Under the pieces are notes generated by a model, which saw only the letters and a program-made list of their open reading frames with translations, searched no databases and was not told the origin of the DNA. A stretch of 64,000 nucleotides of DNA. It comes from Silene conica (Eukaryota; Streptophyta; Magnoliopsida; Caryophyllales; Caryophyllaceae). This document shows, in pieces, positions 9,626-21,423 of this stretch; position 1 is the stretch's first letter, and each line of letters opens with the position of its first letter. Location: the NCBI GenBank assembly GCA_029255685.2, contig CM055313.2:41682079-41746078 (forward strand), in the 5' to 3' direction. A program made the position numbers and the translations under genes.

Positions 9626-10691
9626 ATGCGCAGGTCGGTGCAAGGAGAACTCCTTCAACTCAACATAGAACTTGAGAGGACACTTAGAGCGAAGAAGAAA
9701 CTTGCTTTGCAGAATAAAGAAGGAGGTTCCCCATCTTCTTTATTCCAAGAAGACGTATTTGATCAACCACCATCACCACATAATCACCCTCACACACCAA
9801 ATCAACCACAATCACCCCAATATCCACCTACACCCACAACACCCATAAACAACTACTTCCAAAACCTTGAAGAAGAGGAAAAGATGGCCGAAAAAGAAAG
9901 CATCGCAAGGCACTACATGCCTCAGGTGACGGATCTCTATAAAGGGTTCACTCTACCTACTGGCACGGGGAAACCATTCGAAGCCAAACCGTCTTACATC
10001 TCCATGGTGCAGAAAAACCAGTTCGGGGGCGCGGCTAACGAGGATGCGGCAAAGCATATAGAAATCTTCACGGACACTATATGCTCTATCGCACCCCAGA
10101 TGGAGTGACCCAGGATCAGATTAAGCAGACGATGTTCATCTTTTCCCTCCGAGACTCGGCGAGGGAGTGGTACCGAGACCTTGACCGCACTGCTGCGGGA
10201 GTGACCGACTGGAATACATTAGCCCTGGCCTTCTATCGGAAATATTATTCTGCGGCCAAGACTAATGCCTTGAGAGCGCAGATTACTAGCTTTAAACAAG
10301 GGGCTTCTGAGGATTTCAGTGAGGCTTGGACTAGGTTCAAGAGACTCGTTCGATCCATACCTCATCATGGATTCGAACAGTGGTTTCTATGCAACCAGTT
10401 CTATAATGGCCTATATGATGATAACCGAGCCTACTTGGATGTTGCTGCCAATGGGAGATTCCAAGAGAATTCGGGGGAGACCAAGGGTCTCAAGATCATT
10501 GAGGATGTCGCAGTACACCGGGCTGAACACGGGACTTCCCGTGGGAATCAAATGAAGGCTGAGTCGAATGTTGCAGCTATCGAGGCTCTAATGGCCAAGT
10601 TGGACAAGCTTGAGGTGAGTAGCGGTAAGTTTGAGGTTGGTAGTGGGCGCAAAGGCGGCATGTATCAAGTAAATGCAGTTTCTGACGGGCC
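9626..10691 (+). pseudogene. gag: Element C gag, N-terminal part
   Basis: Starts with MRRSVQGELL, matching the MPRSNRSELL start of element H at the same distance from the leader hairpin. A proline/histidine-rich stretch (about residues 50-90) is followed by the Athila-type gag core (DSAREWYRDLDRT, ITSFKQGASEDFSEAWTRFK, IPHHGFEQWFLCNQFYNGL), closely similar to H. A frameshift around 10081-10108 breaks the frame. The coding sequence is interrupted after QVNAVSDGP by the copia E/solo LTR F insertion and resumes at 21424. Confidence 0.88.
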
Positions 10692-10696
10692 GTTGA
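10692..10696. other. Left target-site duplication of solo LTR F
   Basis: GTTGA, repeated at 13640-13644 directly after the LTR. Confidence 0.9.
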
Positions 10697-12728
10697 TGTA
10701 ACACCCCGTAATTTCCAATTATTTATATATTATTAAAATCTTACTTTAGTAAATAATGTTCCACAATAAATAAAATTCCATTTACAATATATCTCGTTTT
10801 TGACAATGATATTAATATGTCCGTCTTAAAGTTATACTTCTTAAACTTGTAAAACGTTACTCTGTCCTTGTTGCTAATGTTACGATATTTTACAGGCATA
10901 TTTAGCTCTTGCTTATAAAATAGAAGCTTTAGCTCTTTTTCTTAGCTTTCCAACGCCACCAAAAACACGTCAATCGGAGTTCTGTGTAGGAAATTATGCC
11001 GAAAATACGAAAGGCTGTCGCAGAATATCCGCCAACGAGATGCTCGCTTGTGGCTACCTCTTCCACTAGGCCTAAAACCTTCGACACATAGGCTTAGCAC
11101 CTCTTACACTTGGCCTAAGAACTTAGACACCTGCCTTAATCACTTCTTCCACATGTCCTAAGACTCTCGACACATGGTTTAACCGTCTCGGCACTTGGCG
11201 TAAGAGTTTCGACACTTGGCAATAGCTTCCGACACTTGGCTTGAACATGCAAAGCATGTTCCTTTGCTGCCCAAGGGCTTCTTCATTCTTCTTCCTTCCT
11301 TTTTTTTTCAGCCATGCCCACAAAACGCAAAAGAATAAGGAACACCTTTGTTGCTTGTGCACCTCCACCGTAAAACGATCGTAAAATCTTCGTTTCTTAT
11401 CGGTTTTCGACGATTTTCGCGCCTATCTCTTCCTCTCCTCACCCTCCATCTTTCTAGGTAATAAAAGTATCAAATTTATTCCTTAATATACTCTGGTCGT
11501 GGCCTTTAAGGCACGGTTCTCTTAGCTAACCTCGTTTATTTGTGTGTAGCTAGTTCGGTTGTCCAAACCGGAGTGGCTTTAAGTCAAAATCATGCTTATT
11601 GAAGAATTAGAAGGTAATGGTGATGGGTTACTCGACTTTAATCGTCTTTGTTTGCATGAATATATGCTTGTAATGTTTAGTATACTAGAATTGTGTTTGA
11701 TTAAATAATGGCATGATTAGGTTCATAAATCATATGTTTGGATGAATTTCATCATGCATGGTTGTGTTGGATGAGATTTTAATTGTGGAAATTCATTAAG
11801 GATTGTATGGTTAAATGAGTTTATGATCATTGAGGATGATTTGTTTGATAGTAGTCTTTCTAGTTCATAGTGTTTTGTTTACATTGGTTAATTCATGATG
11901 TTTCAGCACCTTGACAAATCTATCCATTGTCTTGTACAATTTATTTCGACATTTTAGAGTATCCGCCTTTGAAAATGTTGAAAATAGACCCCTATTTATT
12001 TGAAGTGTATAATCTACCTCTAAAATATCGTAATTTTCTTGCATGTCGTTTGTTCACAATAAATTATTTACGAACGTTGCGCTGAAATACTCGCAGAATG
12101 GACAGTAGCTCAAAGATAGTTTCGAAAATCATTTTTATACTTTAAAACCATTCTGGTCCTTTTCAATAATTAAACTTTGAAGAGTTTAGATGATGATAGG
12201 AGTTTGTTTTGCCCCAAAATAATTTGTTAAAGCCGTTTTATGAAGCAATACATTTTGTGTGACGGTTTCTGACACACTGTAAAGATCAGTCAATAACCCC
12301 CTGTTAAGTTCGTCTTTTGGAAATCTTTATCTGACGAATATTGTAGATAAAAGTCCTATTAAACCGACCCAATTGGCCTTGTATCATTTCGATTTTATTT
12401 GAATTAATTATGAATTTTACGGCAAAGGACAGCTGTAATGTGAAATGCGTTTAGAACTTTTGTTTCATTATTCAATCCCGTGTGTTCTCTTTCCGCATGA
12501 AATGGATATAAGTGTTGTCTTATTTATTAATGGTTAGCTCAAGCGTTGTTAATGAGTTGGTTAACGGTTACGTTATCCTAAGTTTGTGTAGGTGATGGTT
12601 ATGTCATCCTAAGTTGTGTTGGTGACGGTTATGTTACCTTGTTTGTGAATAGATAGCGGTGGTACGATTTGTGTACCATTGTAATAAACAAATGCCACCC
12701 ATGGAATGGGATTTTAGCTATGTTCGGG

Positions 12729-12995
12729 ATTGCTCGGAGGTCGTGCTATATGCGCTCCGGTCCCCGTGTGTCGTTCGGTGTAGGTTATTACATCGAGAGG
12801 TCTGGCCAGGTCTTAGGCATATAGGCAGTGGTTATACGCTATACATAGTTACGGAGGTCGTGCCTAAGCGCTCCCGTTGTAGGAGGTCGTGCCTAAGCGC
12901 TCCGGTAGTTGGAGGTCGTGCCTAAGCGCTCCCGTTGTTGGAGGTCGTGCCTAAGCGCTCCATTAGTCAGAGGTCGTGCATATGCGCTCTGATTG
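12729..12995. repeat. Minisatellite in solo LTR F
   Basis: Several copies of GGAGGTCGTGCCTAAGCGCTCC separated by 7-bp linkers (29-bp period), plus outlying degenerate copies at each end. The unit begins GGAG and ends CTCC, so its ends are complementary. Confidence 0.9.
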
Positions 12996-13030
12996 CGTTC
13001 ATTCTATTCTTGGTTTATTGTTGTATGCGT

Positions 13031-13158
13031 GATTGGACATGTCACCTAGTTGTTGGCCTCTGAGTCGATCACTTGGATGTTTACTTGATTTGATGATTGG
13101 ACATGCCACCTAGTTGTTGGCCTCTGAGTCGATCATTTGGATGTCTACTTGATTTCGA
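13031..13158. repeat. 64-bp tandem duplication in solo LTR F
   Basis: The block starting GATTGGACATG at 13031 is repeated from 13095 with a few substitutions. Confidence 0.9.
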
Positions 13159-13639
13159 TATCATCTCGCTTGTTGGCTTTAATTATGTTTCACATGTTGA
13201 TTCATGTTTTTCCCTCATGTTTTGGTTTATCGCTCGTGCATTGATCATGTTGATTACGTTTGGAAATGCATATATGGTTGTTTCTGAAATTATATACATG
13301 TTCATATGTATAAGATGTTTTGTATTACTGTTTACATGTTTCATGAATGTAGGTGGGTGCTGTTTGGGGAAGACGTGTGGCTAGCGAGCATTGTTGATGA
13401 TTCGACAATCACCCTTACGCTTAGTTTAGATTTATTTCATGTTGTTATCGTGGGATACCTTATCCCCCGTCTATTTAAGTTATTTTGTATAATTTATACT
13501 TTCTCATTAGTTTTTAGTCTTCCGCATCTTTTGATATTCCGCGAAAAGTTTTAATAAATATGTCGAAAAGTTTTTAAAAGTATCGTATTTCCACTGCAAA
13601 TTACTTGTTTATTTTTATGCTATATCGCGGGGTGTCACA

Positions 13640-14146
13640 GTTGAGAGCATTAAGGAGCCATCCATTGGGCACCTTAAACCACCCACTCGGCCGAACCATT
13701 GAGGAGAACAAAAGAGAGTTTTGTTCCCTCATTCAAACTAACTCACTCATTCAAGTTCATGCTTAGGGTTTTGATAAGAAAGAAGTTGAAAGAAAATTCT
13801 CTCTAATTCTAACCTCAAAACCGTGTAACCCTCCTTATGAAACTAGATATTTTGCATATTGTTCTAGCAAAATAAAATACAAAATACATTAGTGAGTAGT
13901 GCGTCTTGGTGTTCATCTTTTGGAGGTCGTCTCTTTGAGGGCTCAAGGAGGATCATTCCGTGTAAGTAAGCTCAAGAACAAGTGAAGAAGGTGTCTTCAC
14001 TTGTGCCTTTATTTAGCCGTGACCTACAATGTAAGGGAGCTTATTCTTATCTTTGGATCTCGTTTTATCATAGTTAAGCATGCATAAGTTCACATAATTA
14101 TAAGATAATATAATTAGTATGACTAAAAGGATATATAAACCTAACA
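13640..14146 (+). mobile_element. Copia E 5' LTR remnant
   Basis: Only the last ~507 bases of the LTR survive, starting at TTGAGAGCATTAAGG. They match the 3' LTR from about 20889 to 21423, apart from a short insertion around 21324-21348 in the 3' copy. The first five bases overlap the duplication of solo LTR F. Confidence 0.88.
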
Positions 14147-14148
14147 AT

Positions 14149-14160
14149 TGGTATCAGAGC
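14149..14160 (+). other. Copia E primer-binding site (tRNA-iMet)
   Basis: TGGTATCAGAGC, two bases after the LTR: the canonical initiator-Met tRNA complement. Confidence 0.95.
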
Positions 14161-15919
14161 AAAGGTTGTTGCATGCTTAATCGGTTTTAGTTTTTCCGAG
14201 TTATGAGACTTAAAATAAAACTATTAATTTTGAGATTCATATGATAAATCACTCGACATTTTGGCATGTTTATAAATCTGGTCCTAAAATGTTTTTAGGT
14301 TATTTAGATAATTTGTGAGATTTAAATATTGTTCATTGTATATAATTTTAATCATTTGTATGTATTTTATGAGAAAATCGAATTAAATGGTTAAAATAGA
14401 TAGAAAACGTTTCTAGCCTTGAATTTTTCACACGACCTCACATGCTTATTTTACTTAATTTATGTAAAATTTGGTACAATATGATGTTGTATAGCATGTT
14501 TTACGATTTTATTAGTTAAAACCGTATTAAGAGGTAATTTTGGCCATATATATGATATTTCGAGTTAATTTTCGAAAACCGTGACCAAAATTTTTGACAT
14601 TATAAATATTAAAGTAATATTTCAGAATGTTTGTGAGTATAAAATCTAAATTTCGAAAATTTTGTATTTTATTTGGATTTAATTCGTAAAGAGTTATGTA
14701 ATTTAAGGCATTGTGAACAATATAAACATAATTAAAGGGTTAATTATTATCAAAATTATTTATGACTAATTTTGAATCCTAATATGTGTTACGATATTAT
14801 TTAGAACATAAGATTGTTTATGTTTTAATTTATGCATTTTAACGGGTTAAAATTGCAAAATCTCATAAAATCGATTTATTGTTAACCGAATAAGTTATTA
14901 GGGCGATTTGGCATCTAAAATGAGCATATTCATAACATTTATATTGCCGCATTTTTCTTATGAATATCATATTTTATTGCATTATTTTGAATTATGTAAT
15001 TTTTCTAGTATGGCCTTAGTTTAATCGGTAATTCCCGTAATGAAAGGGGTTATTGATTTGGTTGTAATTTTGTGATCTCGCATCACCCAATTGTAATTTA
15101 TTTCTATTTTATATTGTATAAAGTAGATAAAATTTAGAAATGAAATATTTGTAATTCGGAGTTCCCAAGGCGTTGCTTTCCCGGAGGAGTCCAAGACGGT
15201 GTCCCTCAAGTGATTGCCGAGAAGCCCTAGGGACCAAAGGAGTTGGTTTCCGAATTGTATTTTATTTATTTTCTTTTAGGAAAGGCCATACTAGGAATTT
15301 AATTTTTTGCTTTATTTTGTTTTAATATGTTGCATGCATAGCCAAATCGCCATTAACATGTCATGCATATCGAGTATTGAGTCTTCAACGTATCATTTTA
15401 TTATCGACAATTCACCTAAATAGTTCACTTAAAAGGAGATAGATAATATTTGATAAGATCTCTTACGTATAAAATATTGAGACTTAGCCTTACCAAAGAG
15501 TATGGACCCATGAATCCCTTCTTCACAAAATGTAGGCTCGGCTAAACCGGGGTACTAAAATTGTCACGTTGGGTAAGTGGGGTAATAAAGATTACAACTT
15601 GAAATTTGGTCGATCTCAACGAATGTATTCGTAACCGTAGTTGCAATATGTTCGGACTAAAGACGATTTTTAGAAAATTGTCGACCGGGAGTTCTAAGGT
15701 AGAACCGATTAAAGAGTTAATCCACCAAATTATACCTATACGAGTTGAATCGGCTAAACCGTGCCCGCATTAGTATGGGTTTGGGTCTCGGGATGGTTTA
15801 CTTAATTGTGTAAGAGATCCTTACGTAAATACTAAGCTTGTTTAAAAATGTTTAACAAGTATTAAAATGATGAACGTTAATTTTTCCTTCATTTCCGTTT
15901 TTGTAGTTATTTAATCGCA
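14161..15919 (+). other. Copia E leader, noncoding
   Basis: An AT-rich 1.76 kb leader without a gene. A block at about 14995-15230 (GTATGGCCTTAGTTTAATC, CCCGTAATGAAAGGG, GTGATCTCG) is conserved in copia element I near 63795-63990, so the leader is a shared family feature. It includes imperfect palindromes such as GATTTTATTAGTTAAAACC near 14505. The gag N-terminus expected in a full element is not recognisable; the coding frame opens at 15920. Confidence 0.6.
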
Positions 15920-18900
15920 ATGGATTCATTCATCCCTATCACTATTGATTCTTGTCACAATGTTTTCGACGATGTTTGCAACCAAAACGACATTGATACT
16001 ACTAGAGAAGTTCATTTCGGAACGGGTCCGGATGGCAATGTTAACTTTATTACTTCTCTCCCACCTCCCAAAAGTCCACTTCTTGTCACGGCTTATATAG
16101 ATGAGCCAAATGAAGAATTAGATGCCTTATACTTGAACGAAAGGGCTTATGATGAAGCTAGTGGGAGCTCTAGCAAGAAAGGTCTTGCAAAGATTAAGAA
16201 GAAGAAGAGAAAGTTACAAAAGGGGCGATGCCACTATTGTAGTGTCATGGGCCATTGGAAGAGGAATTGCTCCAAGTACTTACGTCATATCCAAGAAGGT
16301 CTTGTGATTCCGTTAGGTAATTCCAAATCCGAAATTTTTGTTATTGACATTAATTTTACATCCAACACAACATGGGTATTGGATATTGGTTGTGGTTCTC
16401 ACCTTTGTAATCGTTTGCTGGATTTAAGAGAAGTGGAGAAAGTAGACAAGGGTGATATGGATCTCCGACTTGGAAATGGAGCTCGGGTAGCGGCCACTTC
16501 AAAAGGGACTTGCACTCTTGCCTTGTCAAGTGGATACGAGTTAAAATTAAATAATTGTTATTTTGTACCGTCTCTTTCCAAAAACATTATTTCTGTTGCA
16601 ATGTTAGACATTGAGGGATATAATTTTTCCATTAAGAACAATTGTTGTGTAATTTCTAAGAATGACATGGTTGTTGGCCATGCCAATTCAATTAATGGAA
16701 TCTATGTTTTGAAAACTTCGGACTCGTCTAATAATGTCTATAACGTTAATAACAAAAGGATAAAAACAAGTGACCCAAATGAATCGTACGTTTGGCATTG
16801 TCGACTTGGTCACATAATTGAAAATCGCATTAAAAGATTAGTAAAGACCAATATAATTAAACCATTCAAATATGAATCCTATGGTACATGCGAGCCTTGT
16901 CTTCTAGGAAAGATGACTCGTAATACTTTTAGTGGTAAAGGGACACGAGCTAGTGAGTTATTAGGGCTCATACATACGGATGTATGTGCACCACTAACAA
17001 TCACCGCTAGAGGCAATTATGACTATTTCATTACCTTCACCGATGATTTAAGTAGGTACGGGTATATCTACTTAATGAAGTATAAGAGTGAAGCCTTCAA
17101 GAAATTTAAAGAATTTCAAAATGAAGTAGAAAACCAACTCGACAGAAAGATTAAGACACTACGATCCGATCGTGGTGGTGAATATCTTAGCAATGAATTT
17201 GATTCACATCTAAAAGAATGTGGCATTGTGTCACAACTTTCACCTCCAGGAACACCGCAACTTTATGGTGTGGCAGAAAGGAGGAATCGAACCTTATTGG
17301 ATATGGTCCGATCAATGATGAGCCAAACTGACTTACCTAATTCATTTTGAGGATTTGCGATCCTCACTGCCATCAAATCGTTGAACAATAGTCCAACGAA
17401 AGCGACCGATAAGACTCTATATGAGATGTGGAAGGGAAAGGTTCCTAACTTATCCTATATGAAAATATGGGGATGTGAGGCATATGTCAAGGTAAAGACC
17501 GATGACAAACTTGCTCCACGATCCGAAAAATGCATTTTTGTTGGTTATCCAACCACCTCACGTGGCTACCACTTTTACAAACCTCATGAAAACAAAGTGT
17601 TTCTGTCTTCTGAGGCTGTCTTCTTAGAAAACGAGTTTATTTCTAAAAGACAGAGTGGGAGAAATTTTGAACTTAATGAAGTTGGAGAAGTTCAAGAGCC
17701 ACAAACTGAAGCTGAGACAGATGAAGATGTTCCTTCTTCTTCCGCTTCGGTGCCTATTCAACCTAGGAGGTCGAGTAGGGTTCCACATCAACGTGATAGG
17801 TATGTTGGATTAATTGAGGAAGATGGTAGCCTAGACGTATTACTTTTGGAAAGTGATGAGCCTACCACTTACAAAGTTGCAATATCTAGTCCCGACTCCG
17901 CCAAATGGCAAGAGGCCATGGCATCCGAGATGGATTCTATGCACCAAAACCAAGTATGGGACTTGGTAGACTTGACTAAGGAGATGAGACCTCTCCAATG
18001 CAAGTGATCTTCAAGGTGAAGAATGGCATAGAGGGACATGATGATATCTATAAAGCTAGGCTAGTAGCTAAGGGGTTTTCCCAAGTCCAAGGTCGTCATT
18101 ATGATGAAACCTTTGCTCCAGTAGCCATGCTAAGATCCATTAGGATAATGTTAGCGATTGCCGCATTTCATGACTATGAAGTATGGCAAATGGACGTCAA
18201 AACCGCCTTCTTAAATGGGCATTTAAAGGACGATGTGTATATGATACAATCTGAGTGTTTTGAAGATCCTAAAAATCCTAATAAGGTGTGCAAGCTTAAG
18301 AGATCCATCTATGGTCTTAAGCAAGCATCCAGGAGTTGGAATCATCGCTTCAATGAAGTCATAAAAGAAAATGGTTTCACTCGAAGTGTCGAGGAACCTT
18401 GTCTATATATGAAATTCAGTGGGAGCAATGTTGTATTCCTAATCTTGTATGTGGATGACATACTACTCATTGGAAATGATGTTCCAATGCTTTCATCAGT
18501 GAAAGGATGGTTAGGTAACCATTTTCAGATGAAAGATCTAGGAAATGCACAATGCATATTAGGTATCCGGATCTATAGAGATAGATCCAAGAGGATATTG
18601 GCACTAAGTCAAGAATCTTATATCGATAAGATTCTACGACGGTTCAACATGGGAAATTCCAAGAGAGGGTTTATCCCGTGGGAAGTGGTATTATATTGAG
18701 AAAATCTCAATCTCCCACGGAGCCCAAGGATGTTGAACGCATGAAGATGATCCCTTATGCTTCCGCCGTGGGATCTATCATGTACGCCATGATATGCACT
18801 CGTCCAGATGTCTCGTATGCTTTGAGCATGACTACTAGATATCAAGCACATCCAGGTGAAAGTCACTGGATTGCAGTCAAGAACATCCTTAAATACTTAA

Positions 18901-19432
18901 GAAGAACTAAGGATTCGTACTTAGTGTTTGGAGGGGAAGAGGATTTGTGTGTAAAGGGTTACACAGATGCAAACTTCCAAATAGATAAAGACGATTTTAA
19001 ATCCCAGGCTGGATTTGTCTTTATCTTGAATGGTGGCGCCATTAGTTGGAAGAGCTTCAAAGAACCAGTCGTTGCGGATTCTACAACGGAAGCAGAGTAC
19101 ATTGCAGCATCAGAAGCTGCTGAGGAAGCAGTATGGATAAGGCAATTCATCGAGGGACTAAGGGTAGTTCCAAATGCTGAAGATCCTATCACCCTGTACT
19201 GTGATAACAGTGGTGCTGTCTTTCAAGCTAAGGACCAAAGTCTAGTAATAAGTCTAGACATGTACCAAGAAAATATCATGTAATTCGGGATTTCATTGAT
19301 AGGAAGGAAATAGCGATTTGTAAGGTTGGGACAAACGATAATGTGGCTGATCCCTTAACCAAACCCTTGTCGCAAGTTAAGCATGATTCTCATGCACGTT
19401 CTATGGGTCTTAAGAGTTTACCCAATGTGTAA
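15920..19432 (+). pseudogene. pol: Copia E gag C-terminus, protease, integrase, RT, RNase H
   Basis: Domains in order: a short gag remnant with basic stretch KIKKKKRKLQKGR and zinc knuckle CHYCSVMGHWKRNC (16229-16270); protease site WVLDIGCGSH (usual DTG or DSG replaced by DIG); integrase with WHCRLGH and CEPC zinc ligands and the acidic residues of HTDVC and SDRGGEY; RT with MDVKTAFLNG, SIYGLKQASR and LYVDDILL (18446-18466); RNase H with YTDANF, DSTTEAEYIA and ADPLTK. Breaks are an in-frame TGA at 17348-17350 at a conserved tryptophan position and single-base deletions near 18006, 18675 and 19230. It ends at the TAA at 19430-19432. Not functional. Confidence 0.93.
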
Positions 19433-20226
19433 TAGATTATGCGATGTGAAATGAAAAATGTTGTTTTTGCGTTCATATAAGATAATCTCGTTCATCATTT
19501 AAGTTTTATATAACTTGTTTTATTTAATATACTTTGTTAAATCCAAACAGGATTGTATGACAATTACTGAACCCTGTGAAAGTGAACTGGATTAAGTTAG
19601 TAATGCCCCTAGTCACTTATATGTGGTGACGTCTCGAAGTGACTAGATTATGATGCGATTGATGGTGAGTTCTAACACCATAGAGTCATAAGGGATGACT
19701 AGTCGATCATATAGACAAAATGTAAGGTACACTTGTGTCGGGCAGTGACCGCTTATAGAGTTCTTTAGAATTCAATGGAGCCTGGTCGTGGCAAGAGCTG
19801 CTATATATATTCTTATGAGTCGATTCTTAGACTAGAGACTGGTTGCTCTAAAAGTGACATAATTCAGAATGACTTTAATTTATGTTTTACGATCTTCCGT
19901 AAAAGGGGTCAAATGGGCATATTTTGGGTCACAATGGACGATGTTAGCCAAGGAGAACAGTTGGATAGAAATTGTTCTGCCCCTTGTCAGGGTTATCTTA
20001 AATCTCAAGTCCACTCGAGGAGTAGTGAACTGGAAATGCGTGGCCACGCTCGGAGAATATCTATGGTAGATAATTCTGGTCTATCAGTTACACTCCATGT
20101 CGAGAAAAACCACTATTTATTTGATCACGTGCAAGTACGACCTGTAAGACACCTTGCATTGAGTGGGAGATAATGTAATAAAACAAGAGAAGCGGTGATC
20201 CACACTTGTGAGGACAAGTGGGAGAT
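19433..20226 (+). other. Copia E 3' noncoding region and polypurine tract
   Basis: About 790 bases between the pol stop and the LTR. A 132-residue open frame at 19775-20173 has no recognisable domain; it ends next to a copy of GAGTGGGAGAT. The likely polypurine tract is AAGTGGGAGAT at 20216-20226, directly before the LTR. Confidence 0.6.
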
Positions 20227-21423
20227 TGTTGGAGTAAGTGTCCTCCGCAATAGTGTGATCACGTCAATTATATAATTAATTGACAAATCTCTATAAAAGA
20301 ATATTCGTGGGATGATTCTTAATCATAAGTCAACTGGTCAACATTAATCGGGAATGATTGGCTTGCTAGAGTTTGACATTACTGTCGTAATGACGGTGGT
20401 GACCAGTTGATCCCTTTAGGTCACACCTATAGGACAACTCTCTTAATGATAAATAAAATAACTGTATATTGATACGAGTTAGTTCATTTCTAGTTTAAAT
20501 ATGATATAAGGAGAAATTTATAATGGGATTATAAATTAAAATTGTTTTAGTGAGTGAAATGTCATCACTATTACTTATATGTTTATGAAACATATTTGAA
20601 TGAATGAATATTTTAATATGGTAAAGCCGGATATAGGTTAATGGATGTTAGTAATTATGAATTACTAATTTTATGATTAATTGTTTAAATGTTAGACTAC
20701 ATGAATCATAAAATTGTAAAATTGTCGAAGCGATATTTACGTTCCTACATGTTATGTTCGTAAGTCCATTTTCGGTTGATGGACCGTGTGACAATTATAA
20801 TTGTCTTAGACAATTTACAAACTTAACACATAATGTGTTAAGATGCTCTTGAGACATCTTTTTAATGCTCATGTTTAATGGGAGACATTTGAGAGCATTA
20901 AGGAGCCATCCATTGGGCACCTTAAACCACCCACTCGGCCGAACCATTGAGGAGAACAAAAGAGAGTTTTCTTCCCTCATTCAAACTACCTCATTCATTC
21001 AAGTTCATGCTTAGCGTTTTGATAAGAAAGAAGTTGAAAGAAAATTCTCTCTAATTCTAACCTCAAAACCGTGTAACCCTCCTTATGAAACTAGATATTT
21101 TGTATATTGTTCTAGCAAAATAAAATACAAAATACATTAGTCAGTAGTGTGTCTTGGTGTTCATCTTTTGGAGGTCGTCTCTTTGAGGGCTCAAGGAGGA
21201 TCATTCCGTGTAAGTAAGCTCAAGAACAAGTGAAGAAGGTGTCTTCACTTGTGCCCTTATTTAGCCGTGACCTACAATGTAAGGGAGCTTATTCTTATCT
21301 TTGGATCTCGTTTTATCATAGTTTTTTTTGGTGCTATCGTTTTATCATAGTTAAGCATGCATAAGTTCACATAATTATAAGATAATATAATTAGTATGAC
21401 TAAAAGGGTATATAAACCTAACA
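20227..21423 (+). mobile_element. Copia E 3' LTR
   Basis: 1197 bp, TGTTGGAGTAAGTG to ACCTAACA, preceded by the polypurine tract. The start resembles that of copia I (TGTTGGAGGAAGTG at 60997). Around 21324-21348 there is a short insertion that repeats CGTTTTATCATAG with a T-rich insert, absent from the 5' copy. Confidence 0.9.

Larger units (their letters stand above)
10697..13639 (+). mobile_element. Solo LTR F (gypsy type)
   Basis: A 2943-bp unit starting TGTAACACCCCG and ending GGGGTGTCACA, with no internal domain and a 5-bp duplication (GTTGA) on both sides. This is the expected product of LTR-LTR recombination. It contains a minisatellite and a 64-bp tandem duplication. It sits exactly at the junction between element C gag and the truncated copia E LTR. 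The strand is a guess from the general TGTAAC...TCACA form. I see no gene in it. Confidence 0.85.
13640..21423 (+). mobile_element. Copia element E (5' LTR truncated) inserted in the element C gag
   Basis: Order: LTR remnant, tRNA-iMet primer site, long AT-rich leader, gag end plus pol (broken), 3' noncoding region, 3' LTR. The integrase-before-RT order marks it as Ty1/copia. Clade assignment is uncertain (Tork/Angela-like layout). Element C gag resumes directly at 21424 with a zinc knuckle, so E landed in gag. The 5' LTR lacks about its first 660 bases, so the left duplication cannot be recovered. Confidence 0.9.

Noticed and set aside
14149-14160. tRNA-like sequence (also at 62313 and 9510, 53138)
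   Set aside because: Only 12-18 bases at LTR edges. These are primer-binding sites, not tRNA genes.
19775-20173. 132-residue frame after copia E pol
   Set aside because: No recognisable domain and no copy in the window to compare. Treated as part of the 3' noncoding region, though a small family-specific frame cannot be excluded.
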